Shown piece by piece: positions 1 to 13,004 of a DNA stretch of 64,000 bases. The position numbers and the translations under genes are program-made. Every line of letters begins with the position of its first letter. The first letter of the stretch is position 1. The notes below the pieces were generated by a model. The model searched no databases and had not been told where the DNA came from. It saw only the letters and a list, made by a program, of their open reading frames with translations. The DNA comes from Lonicera japonica (Eukaryota > Streptophyta > Magnoliopsida > Dipsacales > Caprifoliaceae): assembly GCA_021464415.1 (NCBI GenBank), contig CM038468.1, positions 28,570,969 through 28,634,968 of the forward strand. Reading direction: 5' to 3'.

Positions 1-1489
1 TCTAAAGTTTTAATTTGATAAAGGCCGTCCGTATATAGATTGGCCTTTTTAATAATGATTTTTTATTGCTGAAATATTGGGATATATTTTTTAAATAAAT
101 TCTTTAAAAAACGAAGTAGTGGCTAGATGGAGCTGGTCAGTGTAAGACAAAACATCAAAATGGAGGGCCACTATATTGCTACAGATTTTCTTTATATATA
201 TATATAGTAGTTAAAAAGAAGAAGAAAAAATTGCAACTAATTAGCAATATATCTATTTTATACTACATTATATATTTGAGATAAGTTGACTTTTTATCTT
301 TTTAAAATGTTTTTAATTGTAGAATTTTAGAAAAAAAAGAAGTTAGGCATGATTCAAACTTCTTATTTAGAATATTATAAAATTAAAAAAAAAATGCTAC
401 TAATGAAATATTTACATTTATATTTAGAGTTCTGTTCTGATATAGACCGTCCATATATAGATTATTGGCCTTTAATAATGATTTTTTTTCACTAAAAATT
501 AAAATGTATATGTTTTCAACGATGAATTCATCATTAAAAGTGTGGAATGTATACGGACAGGTGCATATTAAATCCTGACTGTGTAATTGTGTATATATAT
601 GTATATAATATAGATATTTATTATCAAGTTGTGTTTAAACTTTGACTCTAAGCCAATTTCTTAAGGAATAAATGAATGGATCAAACCATGCATGTTTGAT
701 GTTTTATTTTGAGGAATCAATGCGTGATTCCCGGCCTCATTTTAGAATAACGATGATAATACCATAAAAAAATGTTCAAGGTTGAACATAATTTCAATTT
801 TTTGATAAAAATAATGTAGGTATAACAAGGTATGGATTGAAATATTTAATATCTAAAATTTTAAATATTAAAAAATTTAACTCATTGTTTTGATTCAAAA
901 GTCAAAGAAAAGTTAGTGCTCGTATAACTAAAACACCTTTCTTTCGTATAAGATAATTAATTGTTGAATGTTAACTACCTTTATAACTTATAATAAGGGC
1001 AGATCCAAATATTTTTTGAGGAATATATTTAGTTAGGCTTAGATTTTGTTAGAATTGAAAACTACTTATCATTACAACACAAAAAAAAAATTGAAGTAGG
1101 CTACAGTCTCCGTCGGTGCAAGAGTAAATGCGCACTTAATAACTTAATTAATCCTTTTAATTCAACTACTTATCATTTAACTCGCTTTGATATTTTCATT
1201 TCAAATTCGAAAAGTTGGGATTCTTTTTTCCCATACTAACTTATTAGCCATTTTTTGTATGATAATTGAATCTGTTAATTGGTTTTCAAAAAAAAAAGAA
1301 AAAGAAAATTAAAAGGAAGAAAAAGATGGTTTGTAGATATATATATATATATATATATAATACATTTAATATTTTAGGTGGCACTAAATTAATTGTAGCA
1401 ATGCGATCACGCGGTGAACTAATTGTAGCCATCTGAATAATTACAGACATCTGAATTGAATACTTTACAATTTTTTACAGAGCATTATA
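1..1489. other. AT-rich intergenic DNA, no gene seen
   Basis: No reading frame here looks like a protein family I know. The one structured signal is a ~60-bp direct repeat, near 17-75 and again near 438-497, sharing the words ccgtc, atatatagatt and ggcctttt followed by aataatgattttt. A short (TA)n run lies at 1340-1360. The repeat may be the ends of a small element or a simple duplication; I cannot tell which. Confidence 0.5.
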
Positions 1490-1700
1490 GGAATTGTGCG
1501 CAGTTATTAGTAGTCAAAATTGCGCCTCATATTGAAGAGTTTTGTAACCCGTTGACATCTTCCCAATCTTTATAACAAGGAGGTCCTGAGTTCGACTCAC
1601 ATGAATGTGATTGTCAAACCCTTTGTTGGTCCATTCATATTGTGGTGATTTTATGTCCACCCTTATTATAGTGATTTTGGATTCATAATATATATATAAA
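1490..1700 (+). repeat. SINE-like element with tRNA-type B box and (TA)n tail
   Basis: The block gaggtcctgagttcgactc (near 1580) contains a close match to the pol III B box (GTTCGANTC). It is followed by a tail containing ccacccttattatagtg and then (TA)n. A second member of the same family lies at about 6820-6955, with the same order of parts. This fits a tRNA-derived SINE. No convincing target duplication was found. Confidence 0.4.
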
Positions 1701-2179
1701 AAATTGTATCGTGAAATTATCGCCGCCTGGTATCAAAATTGCACTTGATTTTAGTAATAAAACTATTAAAACATATTATACCCCCAAAATATCATGTATA
1801 AACACGACTATTAAAAAGGAAACTTTTGGTTGTCCAACGGGTGGTACATTCAGAAATTTAGGATGCCCTCCCTGTGTTGAAGCTTATTTCCAACACAATC
1901 GGAGTTTGTACAAACTTTTTAATTAGGCCCAATGAATTGAAAGTATTATGATATAATTTCATTCTGAATTTTTTTAAGGACGCGATTGGACTAAATTACA
2001 CTTTACATTTTATCCGTTGATGCGGTTTCATTTATCTCATAATGTAGCAGGTGGATTGTTCCGGTGGCAAATGATCCTCACCAAAACTTACATGGCAAGA
2101 ATAGAGTCTTACCAGTTATAAGTGCAACTTTGTTTTCCTACCACATTGTAATTGTCCAAGTTCGCCACTATATCATTAT

Positions 2180-2645
2180 GTAGGGTATAAATACCCTATT
2201 TCGCGACCCTCGCAGTACCTAGCCCACCCCATAACCAGCATGGAGTTTAAGGATTCCTTAGGAAATTAGGAAACCCAAAGGACTCAAGCATGCAACGAAG
2301 GTCCAATAGGGGAAGAAAATGAGCTAAACTCTACAGGAGGTTCGTACGACATTCACTATGTTGTGCGACACTTCCCATGTCATGCGACATCCAGAATGAC
2401 GCACGACATATCTTGGCTATCACTTTAGTGTCAGGATAAAAGTAATTGTGTCTACATGTGTTGCATGACATTACCAGTGTCACAACATTATCATTTTGAG
2501 TCCTATAAATAGGACTCGAAATGGAGCAGTGGAGGAGGAAAAATTCTCAAACCATAAGAGAGCATTATAGGTTGCAAAAAATTCTGAAGCCATAAGAGAA
2601 CATTATATGTTGCAATCTTATTTACTATAAACAGTAAGACAAAGG
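2180..2645 (+). repeat. LTR-like fragment with TATA box and 38-bp tandem repeat
   Basis: GC content rises here against the background. The stretch carries several GACAT/GACGCACGACAT words, a good TATA box (cctataaatagg, about 2502-2513), and then two successive ~38-bp copies starting near 2540 and 2578 (aaattctcaaaccataagag / aaattctgaagccataagag). A TATA box followed by a short repeated leader resembles the U3-R part of an LTR. No flanking element, primer-binding site or second LTR is visible, so this is only a candidate fragment. Confidence 0.25.
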
Positions 2646-2952
2646 CTTATTTATAGGTATCGTTGTACTATACATGTTAATAACTTCTCTTTGTCAATCT
2701 TATTTACCGTGACAATTTCAAAAAACCAATTTAGTTAAAAAATTGAGTGAGATATATAAACGTGTATAAAATTTATAGGGACATTTGGTTGTGAGAAATC
2801 TTTCCCTTACCAAAAAGATAGAAATTAAGTCCGTAAATTCTTGTTTTAACACCCAATGAATAAACTTCTTAAAAATACCTCTGCAAGCTAGCATGTATTA
2901 AAAGATCATCAAGATATGCAAAATGCATTCATTCTAATATTCAAATATAGGC

Positions 2953-2992
<40 letters not shown>

Positions 2993-3787
2993 TCTAGATA
3001 CTTTTTAATATCACAAGATAATGTTCAACTTTCGTGCTTCTCGACTAATCCCTATTCCACTGGCCAGCTGATCCTAGTGCGTTACCAGTGGACCACTTGT
3101 TGGTGGTTAAATCAAATATTGTTGAATATAAAAACAATATATCATAATCACGAGTACAACCGTAAAGTAGAAACATTTTTCTGGAACATGTATAAATTAT
3201 CTTTTATTTCTTTCTTTATATTTTATTTTTTCAAATTTAAATATATTCACAATAACATTTATTTCAATTAATAAGAAGAAACTCTAGAACCTCTACATGC
3301 TAATTATTCAACTACTACTTAAAATTATACATACTATATTTTCATTAAAGAAGAAAAACAAAAACTATTAAATCAAGGAGTCATATCCATCATTGTCTAC
3401 AACGACCATACTAATGAAGATTAAACACATGGAGGGGACTAATCTATCAGAGTAAATGTAACCCATCAATTTGGTTTAATTTTTATTTGTGGAGCCAAAT
3501 TTGGGAACCTTTGGTGTTAGATATAGACAATACCATCTATAGAGCATATGCATGTCGAAATCATACATTAATTAATAATATAAATTTTTGCTCACCGACA
3601 CTTTTTGGGTTGATTTTTGAAGTCCATTTATGTGGGGTATGTTTGAATTTATGGCTGAGAGAAATACCAATTAATATTTTGGAATATATATACCAAGTAT
3701 TAATTTAGTTCTTCTACGGATCGTCTATATACATATTAGTCTTTTAAGGATTATCTTTGTTCTTAAAATATTAGAAAGTATTTTTTT

Positions 3788-4020
3788 GAGATAAAAATAT
3801 GTTTTTAAAAGTGCGGTTTACATACAAACAATTTGCACATGATTCTAGTCGTCTATACTATATTATAAAATTAAGATGGATTTCAACCACCAGTGAAAAG
3901 AAGTATTTTTTCTGATAAAAATATGTTATTAAAAGTGCGGTTCACATACAGTCAATTTGCACATGATTCTAGTTGTCTATACTATATTATAAAGTTAAAG
4001 TGGATTTCAACCACCAGTGA
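3788..4020 (+). repeat. ~121-bp tandem duplication
   Basis: Two adjacent copies (about 3788-3905 and 3913-4020) share aaaagtgcggttcacatac-type sequence, ttgcacatgattctag, ctatactatattataaa and ggatttcaaccaccagtga, with scattered substitutions. The unit has no coding potential. Confidence 0.75.
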
Positions 4021-4069
4021 AGACGTGTCAAACTTTTAAAATGTATATTTTAAGTTTGATATTTTAAAA

Positions 4070-4155
4070 CTTGCTACCAATGGGAATTGAACCCTCATTA
4101 GCCTCAAGCATTCTTTGAGAGTACCACTTGATAATCTTGCACTTTTGTTAAAACT
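4070..4155 (-). repeat. tRNA-like / SINE-like fragment
   Basis: Read on the minus strand the sequence has an A-box-like aagtggtactctc followed, about 35 bp on, by a B-box-like gggttcaattccc. That spacing and order match tRNA-derived SINE heads. It is not a usable tRNA gene: no acceptor or anticodon stem could be drawn with confidence. Confidence 0.35.
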
Positions 4156-4397
4156 TTCTCATTAAATCTTATACATACGTGTACCACACGCATTACGTGT
4201 ACATATTGTATGGTATACACATATATGCCTAATCTATGATTGGATATTTTTAGGGTTTTCTCCACCTTAATTTACGCGTGAGTCTTGCACTTATTTATGT
4301 TGTAATGCATAGTCCCATAGTGGGTTAGTTAGACACCACATAATTGTAAACAACATTATTGAAATTTTGAATATGGAATGCCAATGGTAATGGTAAT

Positions 4398-4502
4398 GCC
4401 ATCAAATCAGATTCATAACTAACTCAAACTTCTACTTGAAATATTTACATGATATCAAATCAGATTCATAACTAACTCAAATTTCTACTTAAAATATTTA
4501 TT
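4398..4502 (+). repeat. ~53-bp tandem duplication
   Basis: The sequence atcaaatcagattcataact followed by aactcaaa(c/t)ttctactt occurs twice in a row with about two differences, so the duplication is fairly recent. It is not coding. Confidence 0.7.
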
Positions 4503-5467
4503 TCTATCTTATAAAGGTACACTTTATTTGTATGCAATATTATACTTGAGTGGAAGTAGCGCGGAAATTAACGGATTGCTATTTACAAATATATATAAAA
4601 TGGAGACGGACCAAATTAAGTTATTTTAGAAAAAGTATTTTCACTTATACGTTTTTCACAATTTTATAATTTTGTTGCTGTATTCTCGCCCTTTTATATT
4701 AGATTAATGAGGTATATATAATTTCAAAATGCATGTGCAGCTAACTTGTCAAATGTCAGATTTTTATTCATTTTGTAATTTTTGTTTCACTCTAATGAGA
4801 TATTTAAATTCAAGAATGAAAATAAAAATAACACTATTTTTTTAGTTATGTGTTTGTTACTATACTAAATATTCTTTTACTTTTCTGAAAAACAGAAAGG
4901 AGATATTGTAGACAAACTGTGATGATTGAATCTATAAATAACTTGAAACGTCAATGAAAATGGCTATTTTAATTATGGAGAATTTGTTGTCTATTAGTTA
5001 GTCACCACTCAAATCGTCAATAAATAAATTAAAAAAAAACTCTTGAATTTGTTATATAAATACATTATTTTTAAATAAAATATTAATTTGGGACATGTAA
5101 CTCGATCAAGTGTCGCTTTTTTTTTCATATCTTCTTTGGTATACTTTGAGAACTCAAGTAAAATTTATACAATTGCTAATAGAATTTTATGCCGTCGTAT
5201 TATAGGAAGTACGTATGTTTTTAAGCAGGCTGCCAGCCTCTATAGCGAGCAATTTCATCTTAGGATCTTGCGGTCCTCACAAACCATGACCGATAAATTT
5301 TCTATTTTTCTATTTATTTAATTTTTTTGTAGTAAAATTATAGATATTTTTCTAACAAAAAAAACAGTTAGAAGTTAATTTAAGTGAAAGCAATAGGTTG
5401 GTCAGCATATTCTACAGCATAAGAACGTGCAGACAACCTTCAAAAAAAGTCAAAAACAACCAACTAA

Positions 5468-6869
5468 GAATAGGAAAGTCCAAATCCAAATAGCATATAT
5501 ATATATTTACATATGATCTTGTGGAATATATTGTGTACTAGTTTTTGTTGTTACCACTTTGTTTCTTTAACTTTTATCTCAAAATTCATCAACATTCATG
5601 CACATTAATTATTATTAACCTTTAACATTTATGCAACTATCAAAATATTCCTATGAAAGAAAACAAAAATAAAATAAAATATTCCTATTAGAAAAAAGAA
5701 TGAGAATACAAACTCCAACTTATTCTACTACTTATTGTATTTTAATTTTGGTTCGTGACAAATGCAAAATATATAATTTTGGAGATAAAAACGGTAATAT
5801 TTACACCCTTAATTACTTCCCGAGTGGTAAAGCAAGGGTCACAAGTTTGAGCTCTCTCCCTCCCTTTCCCCTCTCTCCTTTAGGCTCAAACACCTAGGTA
5901 TATCCAGTATCGCCGCGCAATGACGTGTGTTTAAATAAAACAAAATTGAGAGATACAATTTGAAGACAGTTTTTTAGGACACAACGCATTTATGACAAAT
6001 CACTAACGCAATTATTTTAGTCTATATTAGTTGGTCTCCCTGGAATTACTCCAAATGAATTCTCCTAGAGCAATACGCGCGTATTGTATTTGTAAAGCAT
6101 ATTGTGCAATCATTGCAAGTTTTTGATTTGGGAGAATTAATTTGCAGTAGTATTATCTTCGTTCTCATAACAAGAAAATAGAAAAGTCCAAATCCAATAT
6201 TTATATATGATCTTGTAGAATATAATGTGTACTAGTTTTTGTTGTTACCACTTTGTTTCTTTAACTTTTATCTCAAAATTCATCAACATTCATGCACATT
6301 AATTATTATTAACCTTTAACATTTATGCAACTATCAAAATATTACTCTGAGAGAAAACAAAAATAAAATAAAATATTCCTATTAGAAAAAAGAATGAGAA
6401 TACCAACTCCAACTTATTGTACTACTTATTGTATTTTAATTTTGGTTCATGACAAATGCAAAATATATAATTTTTGAGATAAGAATGGTAATATTTACAC
6501 CCGGGGTACGTACTTTCCAAGTGGTAAAGCCAGGATCATGAGTTCGAGCTCTCTACCTTCCCTTCCCCTCTCCCCTTCAGGCTCGAACACTCAGGTGTAT
6601 CCAGTATCGCCGCGCAATGACGCATATCGAAATAAAATAAAATTGAGAGACAATTTGAAGGCAGTTTTTGAGGATACAGTGCATTTATGACAAATAAACA
6701 ACGCACTTATTTTAGTCTATATTAGTTGCTCTCCCTAGAATTCCTCCAAATGATTTCTCCTAAAGCAATACGTATTGTATTTGTGAAGCATAATGTGCAA
6801 TTGTTGAAAGTACCTTTTGCTTTGGGAGAATTGATTTGCAATAGCATTGTCCTCATTCTCATAACCAGA
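5468..6869 (+). repeat. ~708-bp tandem duplication
   Basis: Copy 1 spans about 5468-6174 and copy 2 about 6176-6869, with a constant offset of ~708 bp. Shared anchors include aagtccaaatcc, gatcttgt(g/a)gaatata, aacattcatgcacattaat, atccagtatcgccgcgcaat and ggagaattgatttgca-like words. Each copy contains a SINE-like head with gtggtaaagc and, ~20 bp later, gttcgagctc (copy 2) or gtttgagctc (copy 1). The copies differ at perhaps one base in ten, so the event is old. The repeat ends inside the SINE-like unit at 6820-6955. Confidence 0.8.
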
Positions 6870-6955
6870 AGATCTTGAATTCGATTCAAGTGGACGCGCG
6901 TGTGCCCACCTTTTAATAGTGGTTGTGGATTAATTACGTCATATATATATATATA
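6820..6955 (+). repeat. SINE-like element, second member of the 1490-1700 family
   Basis: It has a B-box-like ttgaattcgattc, then a tail with cccaccttttaatagtgg and (TA)n before a GAA-rich run. The order of parts matches the copy near 1490-1700. Copy 1 of the 708-bp duplication stops at the matching cataacaag word, so this SINE lies at the right-hand end of the duplication. Confidence 0.4.
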
Positions 6956-8441
6956 TAAAGAAGAAGAAGAAGTTAGAGTTGTAAAAATCATCGCTTTGTA
7001 TCAAAAGTTGACTATTCTTATTCCATGTATATCTAATGTAATTAAACTTTACAGTATTATGGGCTAACTTTATGTCATTTTTCAGTTCACACTGAAAAAT
7101 GATCAACAGTATCTGTGAACTTCATGTTGAAGAGTTGTATTAAGAGCATCTTCCCCAAGGGTATGCTTAACCATCAAATTTTGGCCTAGCTTCCATTTAT
7201 TACATTTTTATCTCCTGAAGTTTCTCTCAATGCACACATTGGTCACCTATGTTTCAGTTTAGTCACATGAGTCTCGAAAGTTTAGACCGTACTTCACTTG
7301 AATCCACGTAACTAAGTAACGTGCAAGTACATGTGCCAATTCCATTAACGTGCAAGTACACATGCGAATTCCGTTAATGCTTCATGCGACACTTAATTAC
7401 TTAAATAGTTAATTCTTTGGTTATAAGAAAAAGTGACGGGATGAATGCTTCTTAATCGCTCCATATAGGACAGCTCCAAGATGTTGGTCTAGTGAGAGCC
7501 ACTAGTACTCGATCATCTCAAAACATAAATTTATTATTCGTCTTGTAAATTTGCCAAAATTTGAATATAACTTGTGTATAAGTAAAGGTTTCGGTTAATA
7601 GTCTTGTAGTATAATATGTAAAACTACTTACTGGTATTAGGAATTGGAAAAAGAGAAGTAATCAAGTACTCGAAACCCCCATCTTTTTGTAAAGAAATTG
7701 CGACACCAATATTTCACATACGCCCTAGATAACCAAATCGCGCGTTACATAGGAATAATTAAAGCTAAATCACAATGCAAGTTTAGATCCAATAGATAAG
7801 AGTGTTATAACACTTTAATTGAGGATTCCATTATACAAAAGATTAATAAACAATTAAACAAGGATGTGTCATTGTGTCATTGTCTTTTGATAGCCATATA
7901 GAGGACACAAAGTGCTTTCACTTTTCTTCTTTTGACTATGACATACAAATCAACTTGTACGCACAACCATGCATATTATACAATATTTTATATATGGATC
8001 TAGATTTAGTACGAGTCAGTGTACCTATTGGCTTTTAGACAACGAATTTTTGTCACTCAAAAATTAAGAAATATTTTTAGTTATAAAAATTTATTGTTAA
8101 AAATAAGGTCCGCACCTTATCCAGGCCATATTATACTATATATATATATATTTCATTAGTCTAAGATTTATTATTCCACTTTGAATTTTGTATCTATTAA
8201 AAAATGTATAACTATTAGCACTGTAGATAAATACTTTAACAGTTAAATATTTATATTATTTTTAGGGCACGTTTATTTATTTATGGGAGATTTTGGAGTG
8301 ATAGAGTATTAGACCGTGGGAACAGCCATAGCATTAAAAAAATGTGTAGTTTCAACATAATTGATGATTAATACAACCTTATTAGGGCATGGGTATAAAG
8401 TAAATCCAAGTGAGTTCTTTAGCACTCAAATATGATATTTA
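6956..8441. other. AT-rich intergenic DNA, nothing recognised
   Basis: I see no protein-family match and no RNA gene. A short word, cgtgcaagtaca followed by (c/t)gtgc or atgcg and attcc(a/g)ttaa, is repeated near 7320-7375. Nothing else stands out. Confidence 0.5.
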
Positions 8442-8749
8442 GGCTCCGTTTGATAGCAACATGGAAAATGAAAATAAAAACAACTAATTTAGGTGAGAAG
8501 ATGGAAAATAAGTTGAAGCATATGGTGAGATATTCTCCATCTCATACTCATTTTTGTGAGTATATGTCCTCCATCATCTTTTAATATTTTGTAGAAAAAT
8601 TTTCTCTACCACCACCCAAAGAAAATTTTGTCATGGAAAAAAGCAAAAAGCAAGATTTTATCTCGCCACATCCCTCAACTTATTTTCCATCTTCTCACCT
8701 AAACTAATTATTTTTCTTTTCATTTTCTATGTTGCTATCAAACAGAGCC
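8442..8749. mobile_element. Tourist-like MITE with TTA target duplication
   Basis: The 308-bp element begins ggctccgtttgatagcaac and ends gttgctatcaaacagagcc, so its ends are near-perfect inverted repeats. The stem continues inward (aggtgagaagatggaaaat against attttccatcttctcacct), so most of the element can fold back on itself. It is bordered by TTA at 8439-8441 and TTA at 8750-8752. A GGC terminus with a TTA duplication is typical of PIF/Harbinger-derived Tourist MITEs. It has no coding capacity and would need a transposase supplied in trans. Confidence 0.85.
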
Positions 8750-8752
8750 TTA

Positions 8753-9738
8753 GTGACACTTTTTTTGTACTTTAAATGACACTTTATTTATATCTCTGAT
8801 GAATTTTTGGAGTGCTAGCTAGATAACTTATTTAGAGTGTCAATAGTTATACACTTTTTTATTACTCACTTTTTAAATTAATAATATCATTTTGATTTTA
8901 GTATTTTAGTATTTTAGGAATCACAAATGGTGATCAAAAGAAGCTATTTTTATTTATTATGAGATTTGTACATCGACTATGTACCCCAAAAAGAAAATAG
9001 GACTATTATTTTGACATTCCAATAAAGAAAGTGATTATCAACTTGAGACAATAAGGATTTAAAAAAATATATGAGAAAACAAAAACTAAACCGAGCCGAA
9101 TCAATTGGTTTTTTTGGGTTCATGCTTCGGATGAAAATATGAAAACCGAGATGATCGATTTGGTTTTTATTATAGAGGTATTTAATTAGTATAGACGTGC
9201 AAAAAAACCGATGGAAACCAACCCGCTCGAGATATATAGGTTTCAAATTTTTACAGGTTAGGGAACATGGTTTTTTGGTCGTATGTATAATAGAGATTAA
9301 GTAATTTTATTTTCTCTATAATAAAATAAACAAAACATGCCTATAACTTAAGTAGACTCATTTATATCCGGTGGATTAGTTAGGTGACAAATTTTTGCCC
9401 TTATCAAAATATATATATATATATAACCATAACATAAGGGCGTGTCTCAAGTTCAAAGTTTGGTACCTTCATCCCTTTTTCCGTGCTTTGAACCCCATAT
9501 ATAACCATGTATCGCTTATTAGAAAAAAAAAAAAAAAAAAAAGGAAATTTCAGACTTCAGTGTACTCATCTAAAAACAAAATAGTCCAATTCAACAATGA
9601 ACAAAGCCCAAAATTAGAATTTGGCCCAACTCCCAAAGTCAACCAAAACCTACCAGGATCAATTTGATTTAAGCATCCACATCACTTTGGTTCGGTTCGG
9701 CTCAATTTATATCTTAAGCAAAACTGACATGGTCGTTT
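8753..9738. other. AT-rich intergenic DNA, nothing recognised
   Basis: Candidate frames are short and low-complexity, broken by (TA)n and an A20 run near 9520. There are no protein motifs. Confidence 0.5.
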
Positions 9739-9739
9739 T

Positions 9740-11245
9740 AACTGAGACATATAATCAAAAGCGAACCTAATTACCCCACACATGAACACCTTTCATAGTA
9801 AGAGTGGTTATGTTTTAAAGAGGGATATTTAGACATTCTAAAAACAAAAACGATATTTCTATTTCTTAATTAAAAAATTAAAAAATAGAAATAAAATAAA
9901 ATACATTTTTTTTATTCTTGAAGTACATAATGGAACCCGGTGCATATAGTTAAGTAATCTTGAGAGTCTTGCCACTACAAGAATTTTACACTTTTATCAT
10001 AAAAATACAAATGTGACTATTTTTTATTTGATAATATCTTTTTAATTGAGACATATAATCAAAAGGAAACCTAACTACCCCACACATGAACACCTTTAAT
10101 AACAAGAGTGATTATATTTTAAAGAGGGATATTTAGACATTCTAAAAACGAAAACGGTATTCTTATTTCTTAATTAAAAAAAAATAGAAATAAAAGAAAA
10201 TACACTTTTTTTTTATTTTGGATGTACATAATGGAACCCGATGCATATAGTTAAGTAATCTTGAGAGTCTTGTCATTGCAAGAATTTTACACTTTTATCA
10301 TAAAAATTACAAATGTGACTGTTTTTTATTTGATAATATCATTTTAATTGAGACATATAATCAAAAGCGAACCTAGCTACCCCACACATGAACACCTTTA
10401 ATAATAAGAGTAATTATATTTTACAGAGGGATATTTAGACATTCTAAAAATGAAAACGATATTCTTATTTCTTAATTAAAAAATTAAAATAAATAAATAC
10501 ATTTTTTTTTTATTCTGGACATACATAATGGAACCCGGTGCGTATAGTTAAGTAATCTTGAGAGTCTTGTCATTGCAAGAATTTTACACTTTTATCATAA
10601 AAATACAAATGTGACTGTTTTTTATTTGATAATATCGTTTTAATTGAGACATATAATCAAAAGCGAACCTAGCTACCCCACACATGAACACCTTTAATAA
10701 TAAGCGTGATTATATTTTACAGAGGGATATTTAGACATTCTAAAAACGAAAACAATATTCTTATTTCTTAATTAAAAAATTAAAAAATAGAAATAAATAA
10801 AATACATTTTTTTTATTCTGGACATAGATAATGGAACCGGTGCGTATAGTTAAGTAATCTTGAGAGTCTTGTCACTACAAGAATTTTACACTTTTATCAT
10901 AAAAATACAAATGCGACTGTTTTTTATTTGATAATATCGTTTTAATTGAGACATATAATCAAAAGCGAACCTAGCTACCCCACACATGAACACCTTAATA
11001 ATAAGAGTGATTATACTTTACAGAGGGATATTTAGACATTCTAAAAACGAAAACGATATTATTATTTCTTAATTAAAAAATTAAAAAATAGAAATAAATA
11101 AAATGCATTTTTTTTATTCTGGACATACATAATGGAACCCGGTGTGTATAGTTAAGTAATCTTGAGAGTCTTGTCATTGCAAGAATTTTACACTTTTATC
11201 ATAAAAATACAAATGCGACTATTTTTTATTTAATAAAAAAATGTT
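9740..11245 (+). repeat. Tandem array of five ~300-bp units
   Basis: The word gagacatataatcaaaag starts at 9744, 10048, 10350, 10646 and 10948, giving periods of 304, 302, 296 and 302 bp. Each unit continues with taccccacacatgaacacc, an A/T-rich core, taatggaaccc(g)gtg, agtaatcttgagagtcttg and aagaattttacacttttatc. The last unit breaks off near 11235. Units 3 to 5 look more alike than units 1 and 2, which suggests stepwise expansion. No frame stays open through a unit, so this is a short satellite-like array, not a gene family. Confidence 0.9.
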
Positions 11246-12681
11246 GTAAGTTTGACGGTCAAGAAATAAAATCAATGGACACCTGTGGGACTTGAACAAG
11301 CACCCCACAACCTTATATTTGATCAATTGCAATTGCACCAAAAGCATTACTTAGTCATAACTTGTAAAACAATATCTTTGACAATATGTTAGGCCCTTTT
11401 TGCACAAAATATATCTAACTTAAAAAGGTAAAATTCTTCTAGTGCCATTGGTTTGCCTTCTTTAGAAATGATTCTAAGTTTAATGTTTTCCCAACTTTGT
11501 CAACCCAAACCCCTTTATTTTTTCACTAGAAAATAATTATTTTCATGACCCATTTTTTATTAAATATGAGATAATAATGGCAAAATACAATTGATTCATG
11601 AAAAATCAAAAAAAAAAAAATGAGAGAATGAGTTTCTTTTAAAAAAATTTAAAATAAGTAATAAAACAAACTAATTTCGTCTTCTTCTTTTTTTTTAACT
11701 TCTTTGTCAAGACTGACACTAAGTTAATTTTAAATATTTTTATAATACCATTATGACATTTTTCTCGAAGTAGAGATAAAGTAAGAAAAAAAAAATATGA
11801 TGTTAATCCCAAAGCGTGATGAAAATAAACATTAGTGATTATTATTTAAAGATAGTCATAGAATCAAATTATTTCAAGTTTTGTGAAAAAAGAATTCATG
11901 ACATAAAGTTAAAAAAACAAAAATGATGGTTAATTCAAAAGCATCATGAAAAATAAACAAAGGTAACTATTTATTTTTTTAAAAAAGTCATAAAATCAAA
12001 TTATTTTATCTATTATGATCTTTTTGTCAAAACTGACATAAAGTTAATTTGAAAAACAGATATAAAAATAAAATTCTTATAGTGTGTCAATATATGGTTG
12101 TCTCCTTGAATTAATTTGCTTATTTTTCATTTTTTTTAAAAGTTTTTCATTGTAAAAAGTTTAAGAATGCATTCAAAATACGTAAAATTTAAAGAATGTA
12201 GTCCCTCGACGTATATGCTATAGTTAAAAAAAAAAAAGACAGGACAATATATTGCCAAACACAAAATATCAAATAATATTATATATACTTCTAGAAGCCA
12301 ATGTCTGCTCGTAAACAAATAAAAGGGATATTATGCAAAGATCCAACAAGAAGCACATGAAAGTTGAAAGCAATAAAGCAAGTAGTCGTTGTACTAAAAA
12401 AAATTAATAATAATAAAAATATTAAAAAAAATAGTTGTTGAATTGAAACCTCATATAACATAAACAACAAAATGCTCATCAATATGATAATTGTGTTATG
12501 ATCATTTACTAGGATGATAATTAATGGATAACAGTAAAATCAAACAACTATATTACTTAAATGATATGTGTTTTTGGTAAAGTAACTTTATTCAACGATA
12601 CGTTAATTTGTAGTAATAAAATCCGATCATTATAGTAAAAACATTTGCGAATTTGACTAATAATCTATATGAATTACATTA
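11246..12681. other. AT-rich intergenic DNA with one tRNA-like fragment
   Basis: On the minus strand near 11270-11340 there is ttggtgcaattgc and, ~35 bp later, ttgttcaagtccc, an A-box/B-box order like a SINE head. The rest, to 12681, is A/T-rich with poly(A) and poly(T) runs and no recognisable gene. Confidence 0.4.
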
Positions 12682-13004
12682 AGTTCTCGTTTGATTTACG
12701 GAAGGAAAATCAATTCTCTTGTCTTTTTTATGGAGATGGAAAACTAAAGTTCCTGTCAAGTTTATTTTCTTGTATTTGGTAAAGTATGAAAATTATTCAG
12801 GTAAGGGTAATGTTGTCTAAAAATTTGTCATAAATGCTAAAAAATCACAAAGGAAAGTCAATCACATGGGTTTTTGAGAGAAATGGCTTTCCCCCCTATT
12901 TTTTCCTCTTTTAAGAAAGTGTTTTTGGAATTTGTACTTACCAAATAAAAAAAATTAAATATTTTTCTTTTCTGAATGCTCAAATCCGTTAAGCAAACGA
13001 AATC
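12682..13004 (+). mobile_element. ~320-bp MITE, family B, copy 1
   Basis: The element is homologous end to end with 29731-30050 and, in inverse orientation, 36324-36641. Shared blocks are aaatcaattctc near the start, tttggtaaa, atgggtttt, aagaaagtgttt and gctcaaatccg near the end. The ends (ctcgtttgatttacgg / ccgttaagcaaacga) are imperfect inverted repeats. This copy is the most diverged. Flanks are tta on the left and taa on the right, so a 3-bp duplication is possible but not proven. Confidence 0.75.
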
